Position numbers and translations under genes: made by a program. Positions 22,635 to 33,684 of a stretch of 64,000 nucleotides of DNA are shown one piece after another. This DNA is from Climacium dendroides. Its lineage: Eukaryota > Streptophyta > Bryopsida > Hypnales > Climaciaceae. The notes under the pieces were generated by a model. That model searched no databases, had not been told where the DNA came from, and worked only from the letters and a program-made list of their open reading frames with translations. How positions within the stretch are numbered: position 1 is the stretch's first letter; the number at the start of each line of letters is the position of its first letter. The stretch is taken from positions 6,266,047 to 6,330,046 of the forward strand of contig OX467087.1 of NCBI GenBank assembly GCA_950106755.1. Reading direction: 5' to 3'.

Positions 22635-22808
22635 ATGCACCAAAGGTTCTTTTCTAAGACACCTAATGAAGATGGAGACAGTCAAGTGCCTCATTCCTCT
22701 GGTGGCTTCTTGGACATGTTATATGGAGACAACGAGGGGAGTTTTACTCACACAAAGCTCCCCAAAGTAGAGACAACTCAAGGTGAAGCAACCCTGGCTC
22801 AAGGCTAT

Positions 22809-25800
22809 CACTAGTAGAAAACAGGGTCAAATGTGACCAGTGAAGAAATGACTCGTGACCAAAAGGCTACTGAAAAATGACTTCCAGTCATTGAAATGGC
22901 GCCAAAGCTGACATGTCGAGGGCCACAATCATTTAGAAGTCACTTCCTACAGTACTGGATGGACTTCTAGATGAAATCGACGACCAAAATTGGTATCATC
23001 TATAGTTAAGTTTGTGTTCTGTGGCCTTGTTGTTGATGTAGTTTTTGTTGAGTCATATTTGAGTTGTGCTGTCATAAAATGAGCCCAATATATGACTACG
23101 GTAGAACGGAGGAATGACTATTAACCCCTCACCACCGAAGGGGACAAATATGTCCTCACATAGTCTGCAGTCCAATTCAAAGTGCTGTAACTTTTGCGTC
23201 CAATGTTCAAATTCAATAAAACTTGTTGGAAAAGTTGCGCGTACTAGCCTAGTCTGTGTGGTAAAATTTTCAGATCAATCTAAGATGTACAGACTTTTTG
23301 GAAGCCAATCGAAGTTCACAAGTTCAATTTGAGTTCACCATATTGCATTTTGATGGCTGTAACTTCAGGGGCTTGTATCTTCTTCATCCAATGTACGTTT
23401 TCAATAAAAATTGTTGGGTTATGTTCTAATTAAAGTCTAGTTATTGTGGTAAAAATTTCATGTCAATCCAAGTTGTTTTGAATGTTTGGGAGCAATTCGA
23501 AGTTCAAAATCCAGACATTTTTGGAATACAGTGGACTTCAAGAGCTTATTTCTTCTTCATATAGTGTCCAATTCCAATAATTGTTTTTGGAAAAGTTGCG
23601 CATACTAGTCTTTTTTATGTGGGTAAAATTTCATATCAATCCAAAAAGTTATGATTGACTAAGAAGCATTTTAGTAGAGGGAGGTTCAGGCATAGATGTG
23701 TTTTCTGCAACTTTTTTTTTTCTTATTTGACATTTCAAAACAATTTTGCAGATACAAAGAGTCAATTGAATGATATTCCCTTTCACCAATGTGTTTGTTT
23801 ATTGGCTTTGAATCACTTTTTAGTTTAAAGTTTTTTCATTTGAGTAGATTTAGAAGTTGAAATTCACCTCCAAATGTGTTTCTAGGAAAATTTCAGCATC
23901 TTTTTTCAACACTAATACATTATAATTTTGCAATCTATACAGTCAAATAACTTTAAATTTAGTTGACATCATCTTCAACACGCACACTACAAGATTGTAT
24001 GGTTGAGATTTTCATACCTCAATGAAATTTAATAGACTTATAGCACTTGTAAAGCAAGGAAGCTTTTAGAAATGTTTGGGCTTTGGCAATGAGGGGTTAA
24101 TGGGACACCGTGGAAATTGAACTTAAATTTATTGTTTGCTTCTCTATAAAGGTCTAGTTGCATTGTAGTCATTTTTAAGTCACAAATTGTAAGTGCACTC
24201 CAACTAGATGGACGGCTTGGATGGATGGATTAGAGAGAAAATTCAGATGAATAATTCAGATTCGATGGTCAAATCAAATTGCTTCTTTTTTGAGCGATTT
24301 AGATGGATGGATGGGTGAAAATTGCATTTTGGGGACAAATTAATGGATGGGTCAGATTGTATTTGGACAATAAATAGATCACTCAAATTGTATCTTTACA
24401 ACTAGTGGATGGCTCAGATTTTAGGTGAGTCGCCTTTCTACTTCTATGGTGGCTGACATGTAGTATGTTGTAATTGCATCTCATTTTTTAGTCATTGATT
24501 AGTAATTGATTAGGGCAGTTATAGAGAAGTCATTGATTGGTCATTGATTAAGCATTGTTCAGTCACTGTTCAGTCATTATTTAGTTTAATAATACATTGT
24601 GACGTGGCATCTGTAGATTGCAACTGCAATTGCTAAAGATGAACGATGGAGATTTCATCTCTCATTTACAGTTAGGGTTAGGTTAGCCGCCGCCTACTTA
24701 AGTGCATCTTCTTCTTCTTCTTCCTCCTTGTTGATGAACACCTTTTCATATTCTCTTCTTGTTTTTACTCCAAATTTCCTAAGTAAGTCTTTAGTTTACA
24801 ATCTTCTTTTTGTTGTATTGTTTTGTTGTTTTATTGTTGTGTTGTTTTGTAGTGTTGTTGTTTTGTGTTATTGTTTTGTATTGATGTTGTTTTGATGTTG
24901 TGTTGTTTTGCTGTTTTGCTGTTTTGCCGTTGTGTTGTTTTGTTGTTGTGCTGTTTTGTTGTTGTGCTGTTTTGCTATTTTGTTGTTTTGTTGTTTTGCT
25001 GTTTTGTTGTTGTGTTGTTGTGTTGTTGTGTTGTTTTGTTGTTTTGCTGTTTTGCTGTTGTGCTGTTGTGTTGTTGTGTTGTTTTGTTGTTTTGTTGTTT
25101 TGCTGTTTTGCTGTTTTACTATTTTGTTGCTTTAATTGCTGTTGTACTGATTTGTTCATTTTCTATTTTGGTGTTTTATTGATTTGTGGTTTGATTTGTG
25201 GTTTTGTTGTTGTATGTTTTTAGTTGGTAGTGGGCTGTAATTTTCAATGGACCAAAAATGTCAAAACAATGACTACCACATCATCACCAATGACTATCAT
25301 ATGACTCATATATGATTGACACAATTCAAAAACAACTATCATATGACTCAAATATGACTAGCACAACTCAAAAACGACTATCATATGATTCATATATGAT
25401 TGACGCAACTCAAAAATGACTATCATATGACTCATATATAATTGATGCAGCTCAAAAATGACTCAATTCAATTAAAAAATGACTAAAGTTTGACAGTTTC
25501 AGCCAAAACCATTACTACAAAATGACTAATATGATCTGAAATCTTCCATGTTAATTAAATGGGTCATTCCTGAATCAGCCAATAATAAACCTCCACGTGT
25601 ATAAACCACATCAATTGTCCCATATTATCACATCCGAATGAAGTTCCACATCAGCAAGGATGAAAAAGAATGAGCTAGTCCTAAATGACTGTCTGGTCCG
25701 TAATCACTTGTCCTCTATGACTCTAAGCCCAAAATCTACTTTCAGTCATACTGTCGTCATAAGTGTCCGAAATGACTGGTTATGCAGTCATAGACAACAG

Positions 25801-25827
25801 TCATTGATAGCCCCTTTTCTACTAGTG
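22809..25827. mobile_element. Nested CACTA element 2 (3,019 bp) inside the Myb/SANT gene
   Basis: The left end is CACTAGTAGAAAACAGGG. The right end read inward is CACTAGTAGAAAAGGGG. The TAT target duplication lies at 22,806-22,808 and 25,828-25,830. Subterminal AATGACT/AGTCATT words are abundant at both ends, related to the ATGACTG words of CACTA element 1. There is no transposase gene; the interior holds AT-rich DNA and a TGTTGTTTTG low-complexity block. Confidence 0.85.
24805..25215 (+). repeat. TGTTGTTTTGCTGTTTTG low-complexity array
   Basis: Irregular runs of TTG, TTTTG and CTG words. All frames stay open by chance: Cys/Phe/Val-rich on the plus strand, Lys/Gln/Asn/Thr-rich on the minus strand. 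It is not a gene. Confidence 0.8.
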
Positions 25828-26641
25828 TATGTTTCTGAAGACAAGGAGCCTACACCCCCTTCAAAGAAGCGCTCGAAGGTTGGGAAGCAGAAAGGTGCGA
25901 CCAAGTCTAAGAAACCCACACAACACGATGAAAGCTCAGAGGAAAAAGAGGCAAATAAACGAGGACCTAATTGGAAGGAGCATTGGATTGTAAACCTCAT
26001 CCACTTACGAGGAAAAATGCACGACAAATTCAGCAGCATGAAGAAACAAGGTAACTTCACACATACTTTGTATCATTTAAATTATTTTCAATTTTATTTT
26101 TGTCTTCATATATAATATCATGTTCTTTGGCAATTAAAAAATATCCTTCATGTTTTTTTTAGGTGTGGACAACTGGGATGTCCTACACACTCACCTTGTT
26201 GCTGCTTGTCCCGATTTCAATCGGAGTAGTGATGCATGCCGCAAGAAGTGGAAATCTTTGTATGACGACTACAAAGCTGATTATACTGCCAATGGTATAT
26301 CTGGCAATGAAAGATCTTTGAGGTCCAAATTCTACTCTCTAATTGACAGTTACATGCATGAACGTGCTAATGTAATGAAGCATGTTCATGGAGGTATTGA
26401 TGATGATGATCCTAACACTGAACCACAAGAGGACCAAGAAGATTTGTAGGAAAGCATGGGGGTTTCTGAACCTGCAAGTACTTCTCAAGTTCAAGACAAA
26501 ATGGTTGCCCAACAGGCAATTACATTGATGGCTGAATAGTCTGTGAAGCTCACTAATGCAATGAAAGATTCTGAAACAGCGAAGTTGACTATTCTCCAAG
26601 GGATGCTTGCAACAATGAATGAGTTGGTGAGGAAGTTGTAG

Positions 26642-28331
26642 AATGCTTGTTCATGGTCTTCCATTTCCTTTTTGGAAAGTATGTTTTCGTTTTTGAAGTT
26701 TAAATGTGGATTTACACTTCTTAGCTGTAGTGCTAAAGACTATTGTTGTAATGTTTGAAATTCTGATGCATTTTAGTGATGCATCTTTTGTCTCAACCTG
26801 GATTACTAAGACTGCAATTGAATATGCTTCGTTGTCTCTTTCTCTCAGCAGTTGTTTGAGTCTCGTTATTGAAATTTTTTGCCTATTCATATTTGACAAA
26901 GGGTGTATAGTACTTGAAGTTCGCAAGTTGGACATGCAATTGAACTGTACACCATGTTCATACAACATGGTGGAAATAATCGTAAACAGAAAGAACTATA
27001 GAAATGATTCAAAACATAATTCAAAAGATTTTTTATGATTTCATTTTGAAATTTAAAAAATGCCAATTCCAATAGTTGCAACACTTCTATATACAATCTA
27101 GAACCAAAGATTATTTTCCTTCAAAAAATATTAAAAATTGAATTAAAGGACTTCAAAGTATATTAATTTAATGTGTGTTGAAAAGTTTTTAGTCAATCCT
27201 GAACATTTTAGTAGGATATCTTCCTCATAGTCATTATTTTTTTAAATAGAAATTATATACTACATTATCTCTTCAGAATTGTGAAGCAACCTATTTTAAT
27301 TGTGGCCTACAGTGGAAAAATAGCAACCGTTGGATGTAATTAACAAAACCTAAGACCATTCTTCACTACCATCTAATGTGAATTATTAAATAAAATGTCA
27401 TTAAAGTCCAACAACCCGCATGACTTGAAATTTTTTTTTTTTGAAAAGTCAATAATTGTGCTATTGGGTTGAATATTTGTATGTTGTAGTGATGATAGGA
27501 CTTCTTTTAATATGAACATGTAATATATAAATTAAATATTCAAATTAATTAATGTCATTTTGTAGAATTAATATGAATTAATTCATTTGAGGAAATGAAC
27601 TCAAAATATTTCATTTGAGAAAACCAATTCAATGTAATTCATTTGAGAAAACCAATTCAATGTTATTCATTTGAGAGAATGAATTGCAATTAATTTTATT
27701 GAGGGCATGAATTCTAATTAATTCACTTCAAAGAATGAATTGAAATTAATGCATTTGATAAAATTTTAACAACATAAAGAAGATTGCAATTTAGTACCAT
27801 GAGATTGAAGAAAAAAATGTTAAAAACATTAGAATTTCATGTAAAAGTTCTAAATAAAATTTAGAAAATGAGATTTTGAATTTTTTCATTGTAATTTAGA
27901 CTTACCTTTACAATTAAAGCAATTGAGTAGGAAGGAAGTGTATTTGGAGATTGTTTGTTTCAATGTAGAAAATTGAAAATGATTTTTGTTGAATGGCCAC
28001 ATGCCATGCGGATAAAAATTATTCTTCGACTATCCTACTATTTGGCTTGTATATGGTTAAAAAACTATCACTTGAAAAGAGACATTATTAATATTTTTTT
28101 TGTAATGCATTGATGCATTAATGTATTGCTTACATGTAATTGTAGTGACAATTCTATATAATTGAATAAGACAAATCCAAAGTAAAAATTGAAGGCAATG
28201 TTCAAAAGAAACAAGAAAGACATAGAAATACTGGAATAGAAGGGGAGTTTCATTAGCAACTTGAAATTTGGGGAGAACACTTTTGTATCTTAAAAAATTC
28301 TTGAACAACAAGGAATAGTACAAGTAGAAGT
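26642..28331. other. AT-rich spacer between the two convergent PIF genes
   Basis: No coding signal. A short direct repeat of ATTTGAGAAAACCAATTCAA occurs around 27,610-27,660. Terminators cannot be placed. Confidence 0.4.
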
Positions 28332-29729
28332 TCATTCTGATTCAGAAGAAGTGAGCTCAATGTGAGTATGACCTTTGTCTCCAGCCAAATCTCTAAGCCA
28401 TTTCCTACTAAATAAAGATTTGGCTATGGCATCGCGGCGCATGCTCATTTCTGCTCTACTAGAAGATGGAGTGGAGTTCCAACCAGGTATTTCACCCTCG
28501 ACTGTGGCACGATTGTAAAAATCAATTGGCGTGATGGTAACATTTTGAGCTTCCAATAAAATAGTTGATGCAGCAGTAGCATTCGCAGGTGTCGGCGTCC
28601 TCCCTTGGAGTTGAGTTTGAGCCTCATTAACCCAAGACACATTGAACATGTCATTATGCATAATAGTTAAATTATGCAAAATTAAACATGTTGTAACGTG
28701 AGCTGATACATATTGGAGTAGACAATCCATTTTCTTTAAGAGAATCCTCCAACACAACTTTAAGATTCCAAAAGCACGCTCTACACACATTCGTGAACTA
28801 GATTGAGTAAAATTCCAATATTCTTGTTGGCGAGTGAAACCATTTTTGCTACCAAGGTATGGTGTGAGCATCCATGGACGAGGTTGGTAAGCAGCATCAC
28901 CCAATAAAGCATAAGGGTTGAGTTTACCTTCTAAACAATATTTACCTATGGTGGATTTACAAAATAAATTGTAATCATGTATACTACCGCACCATCCTAT
29001 ATCGTAGTCCCAGAAACAACACGAATGATCTACGACCCCTTGTAATAGAACGGAATGAAATCCTTTTCTACAATAATAATCTGCAGCGTGCTCATTAGGA
29101 GCAAGAATCGGAATGTGACTACCATTTATAGTTCCAGCAATGTATGGTATTCCATGTAGTGATTCAAAATTTCTACTTATAGTTTGTAAACGTGATGGAG
29201 TAGGCCATCGAATGAAGCTATTTCTATACATTTTTTTTAAAGCATCACAGAAGTCTAGAACAATAGCATGTACGATAGATATGCCAACTCTATAGCTATT
29301 AGCTATTATATATAGGGAAGAACCAGATGCTAACCTTGTAATAGCAATAGCAACTCTTGTTTCCACTGAAATAGTTGTCCTCTGATTTGTGTCTTGTTTG
29401 AAAAGCAACGACCCAACTTGTTGACACACATACATAAAAGTTCCTTTTGTCATTATAAACCTTTGCTTAAAGATAATGTTATTATAGGATCCTACCAAAT
29501 CAACATCTACATAGCCCGGGGCCCTATTGTAGGATTGAATCCTTCCTGGTTGTGACCCTCCTCTAGCATTTTCAATGAAAAAATGTTGTGTAAGAAGTAG
29601 AGCATTTTGATTTAAATTAAAATTGGCCTCTATATTGGCACTAGACATGGCAAACAAAGCAATGAAAGAAGCAAATTGTAGAATGAAGACTGCAACAAGC
29701 TTTCTACGCTCTGGATCCATCGTTGACAC
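28332..29729 (-). CDS. PIF/Harbinger transposase (HARBI1-like DDE nuclease), catalytic Asp lost
   Basis: An intact 465-codon single-exon frame. It starts MSTMDPERRKLVAVF. The N-terminal region carries a helix-turn-helix-like segment (residues ~115-165, ETRVAIAITRLASGSSLY). The DDE nuclease core follows: GTINGSHIPIL (~199-209), HDYNLF (251-256), YALLGDAAYQPRPW (~273-286) and RMCVERAFGILK (~313-324). In this superfamily the first catalytic Asp sits in G.IDG.HI; here it is Asn (N202, codon AAT). The second Asp (D278) and Glu (E317) are present. The frame has no stop, so the loss is either recent or the protein retains only DNA binding. Length is near the family norm (~400-470). The gene is convergent to the Myb/SANT gene. 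Confidence 0.85.
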   Translation of the reverse strand: MSTMDPERRKLVAVFILQFASFIALFAMSSANIEANFNLNQNALLLTQHFFIENARGGSQPGRIQSYNRAPGYVDVDLVGSYNNIIFKQRFIMTKGTFMYVCQQVGSLLFKQDTNQRTTISVETRVAIAITRLASGSSLYIIANSYRVGISIVHAIVLDFCDALKKMYRNSFIRWPTPSRLQTISRNFESLHGIPYIAGTINGSHIPILAPNEHAADYYCRKGFHSVLLQGVVDHSCCFWDYDIGWCGSIHDYNLFCKSTIGKYCLEGKLNPYALLGDAAYQPRPWMLTPYLGSKNGFTRQQEYWNFTQSSSRMCVERAFGILKLCWRILLKKMDCLLQYVSAHVTTCLILHNLTIMHNDMFNVSWVNEAQTQLQGRTPTPANATAASTILLEAQNVTITPIDFYNRATVEGEIPGWNSTPSSSRAEMSMRRDAIAKSLFSRKWLRDLAGDKGHTHIELTSSESE

Positions 29730-30730
29730 TTAAACAATATAAAAGCATGAGAGACTTTGTGAAAGGATCATTCCTAGAAAAAATAATAATATTTATGGCA
29801 TCATTATCTCTATAGTATCAAACCTATACAAAACATGGAGTTAGAGTAAAGGAACTATAGTTTGATTTACTTAGTACTATAAGTTAGAGTCAACTTTATA
29901 AAAAATAGAGTACTTTGCAAAGTTCAACTTCAATTCGCATGTACTTATTAAAAGATGCATACTTTAGCATGTAGTTTGTACACAAAAAACAATGGGTATG
30001 TAGTAACTCTCACTTCATAGATTACTACTATAATTGTACATAGACTTTGTATAGGAACATTCTCTCATAAAATTTTCAATAATAAAATACATGGTGAGTT
30101 TACATTGATATACTGTTGTTATATTTCATAAATTTTTTTTAACATGAACTTCTTGATTTTTTTAGAATTTTAAAGAGAAAAAGTACCACTGGTACATATT
30201 ATATATGAGAGAAGTATAGAAGTTTTAGTTTTTTAACAATGACAAAATCCAAAATTAAAGATATGAAAAGTTTAAATGTAAATTACTTCATGATGAAGAA
30301 TTTTGGTATTGAACGTCAATATCAATCTTCCCATTTTTTTGGTGCATTTTTTAAAGTTTTAGATAAGTTTTAGAATTTTTTGGAGTATATATTCAATATT
30401 TCTGAAGTGTATTCTAGATTTTTTACATTTATTTTTCAATGATTTAAAAAAAATATTTATAATGATTTTGTAAATGAAGGCCAAAGAATGAGGTTAAAAT
30501 AAAATTAATGTCATTTAAAATAATAAATATTTTTCATGAAAGACAATAGTTTGTTGTTGCAATTCCATTTTCACTAGAAGGTTTAAAATTCCACATGAAG
30601 CATTGTAAAATATAATGTGACCGGACGTCCGGGCCTAAGTGTGAAAACATACACTGAACGGACAAGATGATTGATGATGTGGCAATTTCCCTCCATTAAG
30701 TGGTGGATGAAATGGTGGAGACCGGGTTTC
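29730..30730. other. Subterminal AT-rich region of the PIF element
   Basis: No gene. Position and orientation make the first few hundred bases the likely promoter side of the transposase. Near 30,620-30,665 GGACGTCCGGGCCTAA and related words echo the TIR. Confidence 0.4.
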
Positions 30731-30767
30731 GTCCACTGCTTGTAGACGTCCCAGTTTGAACCGGGCC
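30731..30767 (-). repeat. Right TIR of the PIF element
   Basis: Read on the minus strand it begins GGCCCGGTTCAAACTGGG and ends ACAAGCAGTGGAC, with four differences from the left TIR over 37 bp. It is followed by TTA on the plus strand. Confidence 0.85.
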
Positions 30768-30835
30768 TTATATTTTTGATGTAATTTGGGGAGTGATTCG
30801 GGCCTTATATTTTTGATGTAATTTCGGGAGTGATT
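30762..30835 (+). repeat. 37-bp tandem duplication straddling the PIF right end
   Basis: CGGGCCTTATATTTTTGATG plus 17 more bases occurs twice in tandem (30,762-30,798 and 30,799-30,835) with one mismatch. The first unit begins inside the TIR and contains the TTA target duplication. Confidence 0.8.
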
Positions 30836-31058
30836 CGAGCTACTTGGCATGTGCTTGTGCCGTGCTGCCAACTTGTATTTGCAAGGTTTGAAACGCGGTT
30901 CAATCGGCGGTTGTCGAAGGGGGAGTTTGACGTTTAGGGTTTGACAGGGGATTCGTGTTTCGTGTCTGTTGGTTCGGGTTTGAGGGCGGCCTTGTAGCGA
31001 ATATTTCGACAGGAGAGAGGTCGTTTGGATTCTGGTTGATTTCTTTTAATTCGGCACA

Positions 31059-33684
31059 ATGGAGAGCCGTTATTCTAACCCTAACCCTAGTGAAAAACGC
31101 AAGAGGAGCCCTAGCCCTACTGAAGCCATTCCGGCGCCTCCGACACGTGCCGCCAATGATGATCCAGGTTGGAAAGGTTCAGTACTAACGTATCTAGCGA
31201 TGCATTATGGTATAGACGTTGTACAAGAGAGTTTTCCAGGGTTTTCTGCTTTCCTTAATTGCAACTCTGATACTTTGAAGTCCTACGTTCAAGCCTGTTA
31301 TGAAGCGAAGTCTGACGGAGACAGGAAGGCGTGCAAGTCCATTTTGGATTCCGATTCCCCCAAGGTTTCCTCGAAGCTTTCCCCCAAGCTTGCTGTGGGT
31401 AGTAAGGTTAGAAAAAGCTTTTTGAAGGCTTTCTCTGATGAGTATAAAGATGATCGCTCCTGCTTGAAGACATTTACCAATTTTATTGACAGATGTGCAG
31501 CTAACTGGAGGCGCGGGAATTACCTTGCCCCCTATACGTCTCTTGTGCAAAGCTCAGGTACCGGGAAAAGCCGACTGGTGAAGGAATTTGCCAACGAACG
31601 GTATGTGATATACTGCTGTGTTAGAGAGAAGGGTAGTTCCGGCATTCCTGCGCGTTCCTGGATAGCGGACACCCTTCTCCCGGCTTCCGAGACAGGCGAT
31701 GACCATGAGAGATCGATGGGGTTCCTTCTTTATGCTTCATTTTTTTGTGCCTGCATGGATCATCTGGCCGATTTTGTGAAGAGCGGCGCAAACCGTACTG
31801 AGCGAGAATGGTGCAAGATGCAACTAATGGAGGAGGAGTCTGGACAGATCAATGTCAGTGGAGTTGCTTTTTGGAAGGAAATCCACGAGAGGATGACCGA
31901 ATTTCGAACGACTGTTCTTGGAGAAGGCCCTTTCGAAGAAGGGATACCATTCACGAATCTCTTAGAGTCCAAGGTACGATCGTCCTGTACGAAGCTCGTG
32001 GAAAGCTTCAGGATCTCTGGTTTAGACACAAAGGGTAAGGCGTTGCTTACCTTCGCACTGGACGAGTCTAAAAGCCTCCTTGGAGATTATGGTGCCACGA
32101 CACACTTCAGCATATTCCGGTGGATGGCCTCTTCTCTTGAGGAGGGCTGTGGCATCTTTATAGTACTTCTTGATACAACTTCTAAAATCAGCAACTTCAT
32201 GCCCTCCAAGATTCCAGATAAATCGTTCCGGTACAGTGAAAAGGGCAAGCAGCTGCTTCCAGCATTCTACGCAGTCGACACCTTCAATATCTTGGCTCCC
32301 AAGGAGAAGATTTGGACTGTGTTAGGTGATTCTCCTTGTGACTTGACAAGTGTGTTGCTCAAGCATTTCATGAAAGGGCGACCATTGTTTGCAAGTTGCA
32401 TTCAATCTGGGTCGGACGCCAAAGTTAGTGAAGTGGTGAGATTGGCTGATGTGGTGCAACTGGCTGTGGCGAAGTTACTTGGGGGAATCGCTGTAGAACA
32501 GGATATGCAAGTAAATACGGACCATAATCTAGCGGTTGCATTGCTTTCTGTGCGTGCCGCTGTTTTTGTTAAACCCCAGTCGGAGTTGGCATCGTCCTTG
32601 GTTGCCCAGCACCTTGGCATGTGCCTTGCTATTTCCTCTGACAGGCGCTTGGTGTTCACCGGGTATCCATCGGAACCAGTGCTGGCTGAAGCTGCATGTC
32701 GCATAATGAATCGACGGTCGAAGTTAGATTTGGGTGAAATCCTCGGTCCCATTTTACCTTACGTACGGGAGGGAATTGTTGAAGGGGGTGCACGAGGTGA
32801 GTTGGTGGCACGAATTCTTTTCCTCTTAGCTTGGGATCGCGCCTGCAAGAATGATACGTCTGTATACGAACCACGGTTCGCCATCTTCCGTGATTATGAG
32901 GTACTCTACACCAGGCCTCTAGTGGTGCGGGAGTTTCTACATTCCTTGGCTGACAAAGATCAATTCGATGATGCTCTTAAAGGGCAAATTGATCAGGAAG
33001 AAATGGAGAGGTTTCTGAAAGGGAGGGTATTCTTTACCCACTTTACCTCAGTCACCCGCAGTGTCCAACGGTCTGAATTGATAGATTTCTACGAGCGTGG
33101 TGTTGCCATTTTGTGCAAGCGTAATCAAGTGGCCGTTGACATGATAATTCCCGTGCGGTTATGTCAAGATGATATGTCGTGCATTCTGGTTCAGGTGCGT
33201 ACAGATGGAAATTACAAGTGGGCCAGCATGGCAGTTAGGCCCGAACGTGCCAGGTTTATCAACGGAGCCGGCGGACTATCCATACCTTGCTCTTTATCTT
33301 CAGCTTGGGTATAAAACTGCGAAAGTATGGAATCTCAAATATGAGCAGCACGATGTTCCTGTCTCTCGTGCAAAACCAAGCGCCAGAAGAGAAGCAAGCA
33401 AAAGCGATGAGGACCCCTTTCAAATGATTGTTGGCCTTTTCTCACTAAAGCCTGCGGCTTATCCTTGTCTTCGTGACGAAGTAAGAAGAGACTATGGAGC
33501 TACTGAGGATTCGCAGAATTCCAAGCATTTGTCAAGCGTTTGTCAAGCTTGGAGTGATCCGCTCTATTATGTTGAGAGCTATGAACCTGCGGCGTTGGGT
33601 GAAAGTACAATGAAACAGGCGAACTGCGACTTTGTGAAGCATACCTGCGTTCTCACCTATGCATCGAGTTCCTCTGGTAGTTAG
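31059..33684 (+). pseudogene. Crinkler-like P-loop NTPase gene, frameshifted near its 3' end
   Basis: The frame from ATG 31,059 is open for 751 codons and resembles the CRN-type ATPase proteins of fungi and oomycetes. Signs are a Ser/Pro-rich N-terminus (~1-35), a Walker A motif SSGTGKSRL (~165-173), a Walker B-like segment TFALDESKSLL (~331-341) and a conserved IFIVLLDTTSKISNF (~367-380) like a sensor strand. The frame ends at 33,314, but the expected C-terminal part, including YPYLALYLQLGYKTAKV, continues in another frame to TAG 33,682-33,684. The frame change lies between about 33,170 and 33,275. It could be a real frameshift, an assembly error or an unrecognised short intron. Total length would be about 870 residues. 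It is intronless in a window where other genes have introns, which fits transfer from another lineage. The biochemical role in the host is unknown. Confidence 0.7.

Larger units (their letters stand above)
22635..26641 (+). pseudogene. PIF/Harbinger Myb/SANT-like protein gene, split by a CACTA insertion
   Basis: This is the second protein of PIF/Harbinger elements, which in studied members helps the transposase bind termini or enter the nucleus. Coding starts at ATG 22,635 (MHQRFFSKTPNEDGD). It is interrupted after codon 58 by the CACTA element at 22,809-25,827 and resumes in the same frame at 25,831 (VSEDKEPTPPSKKRSK, a basic nuclear-signal-like stretch). A 112-bp intron (26,051-26,162) splits the SANT-like domain, whose signatures are NWKEHWIVNLIHLRG and NRSSDACRKKWKSLYDDYK. 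A TAG at 26,447-26,449 ends the open frame; homologous-looking sequence continues through a second TAG (26,537-26,539) to TAG 26,639-26,641. Both early TAGs would be CAG before C-to-T change. About 226 residues to the first stop. Confidence 0.72.
19172..30770. mobile_element. PIF/Harbinger transposon, ~11.6 kb including nested insertions
   Basis: Terminal inverted repeats of 37 bp (19,175-19,211 and 30,731-30,767) differ at four positions; both start GGCCCG.TTCA and share ACAAGCAGTGGAC. They are flanked by TTA at 19,172-19,174 and 30,768-30,770, the 3-bp target duplication expected of this superfamily. Inside are the two genes usual for the superfamily: a Myb/SANT protein (plus strand, 22.6-26.6 kb) and a DDE-type transposase (minus strand, 28.3-29.7 kb), convergently arranged. 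Two CACTA elements are nested; without them the element would be about 6.7 kb. The Myb/SANT gene is split and the transposase lacks its first catalytic Asp, so this copy is inactive by itself. Confidence 0.82.

Noticed and set aside
24791..25223. Cys/Phe/Val-rich and Gln/Asn/Lys-rich frames of 75-122 codons
   Set aside because: They are translations of the TGTTGTTTTG low-complexity block in several frames at once.
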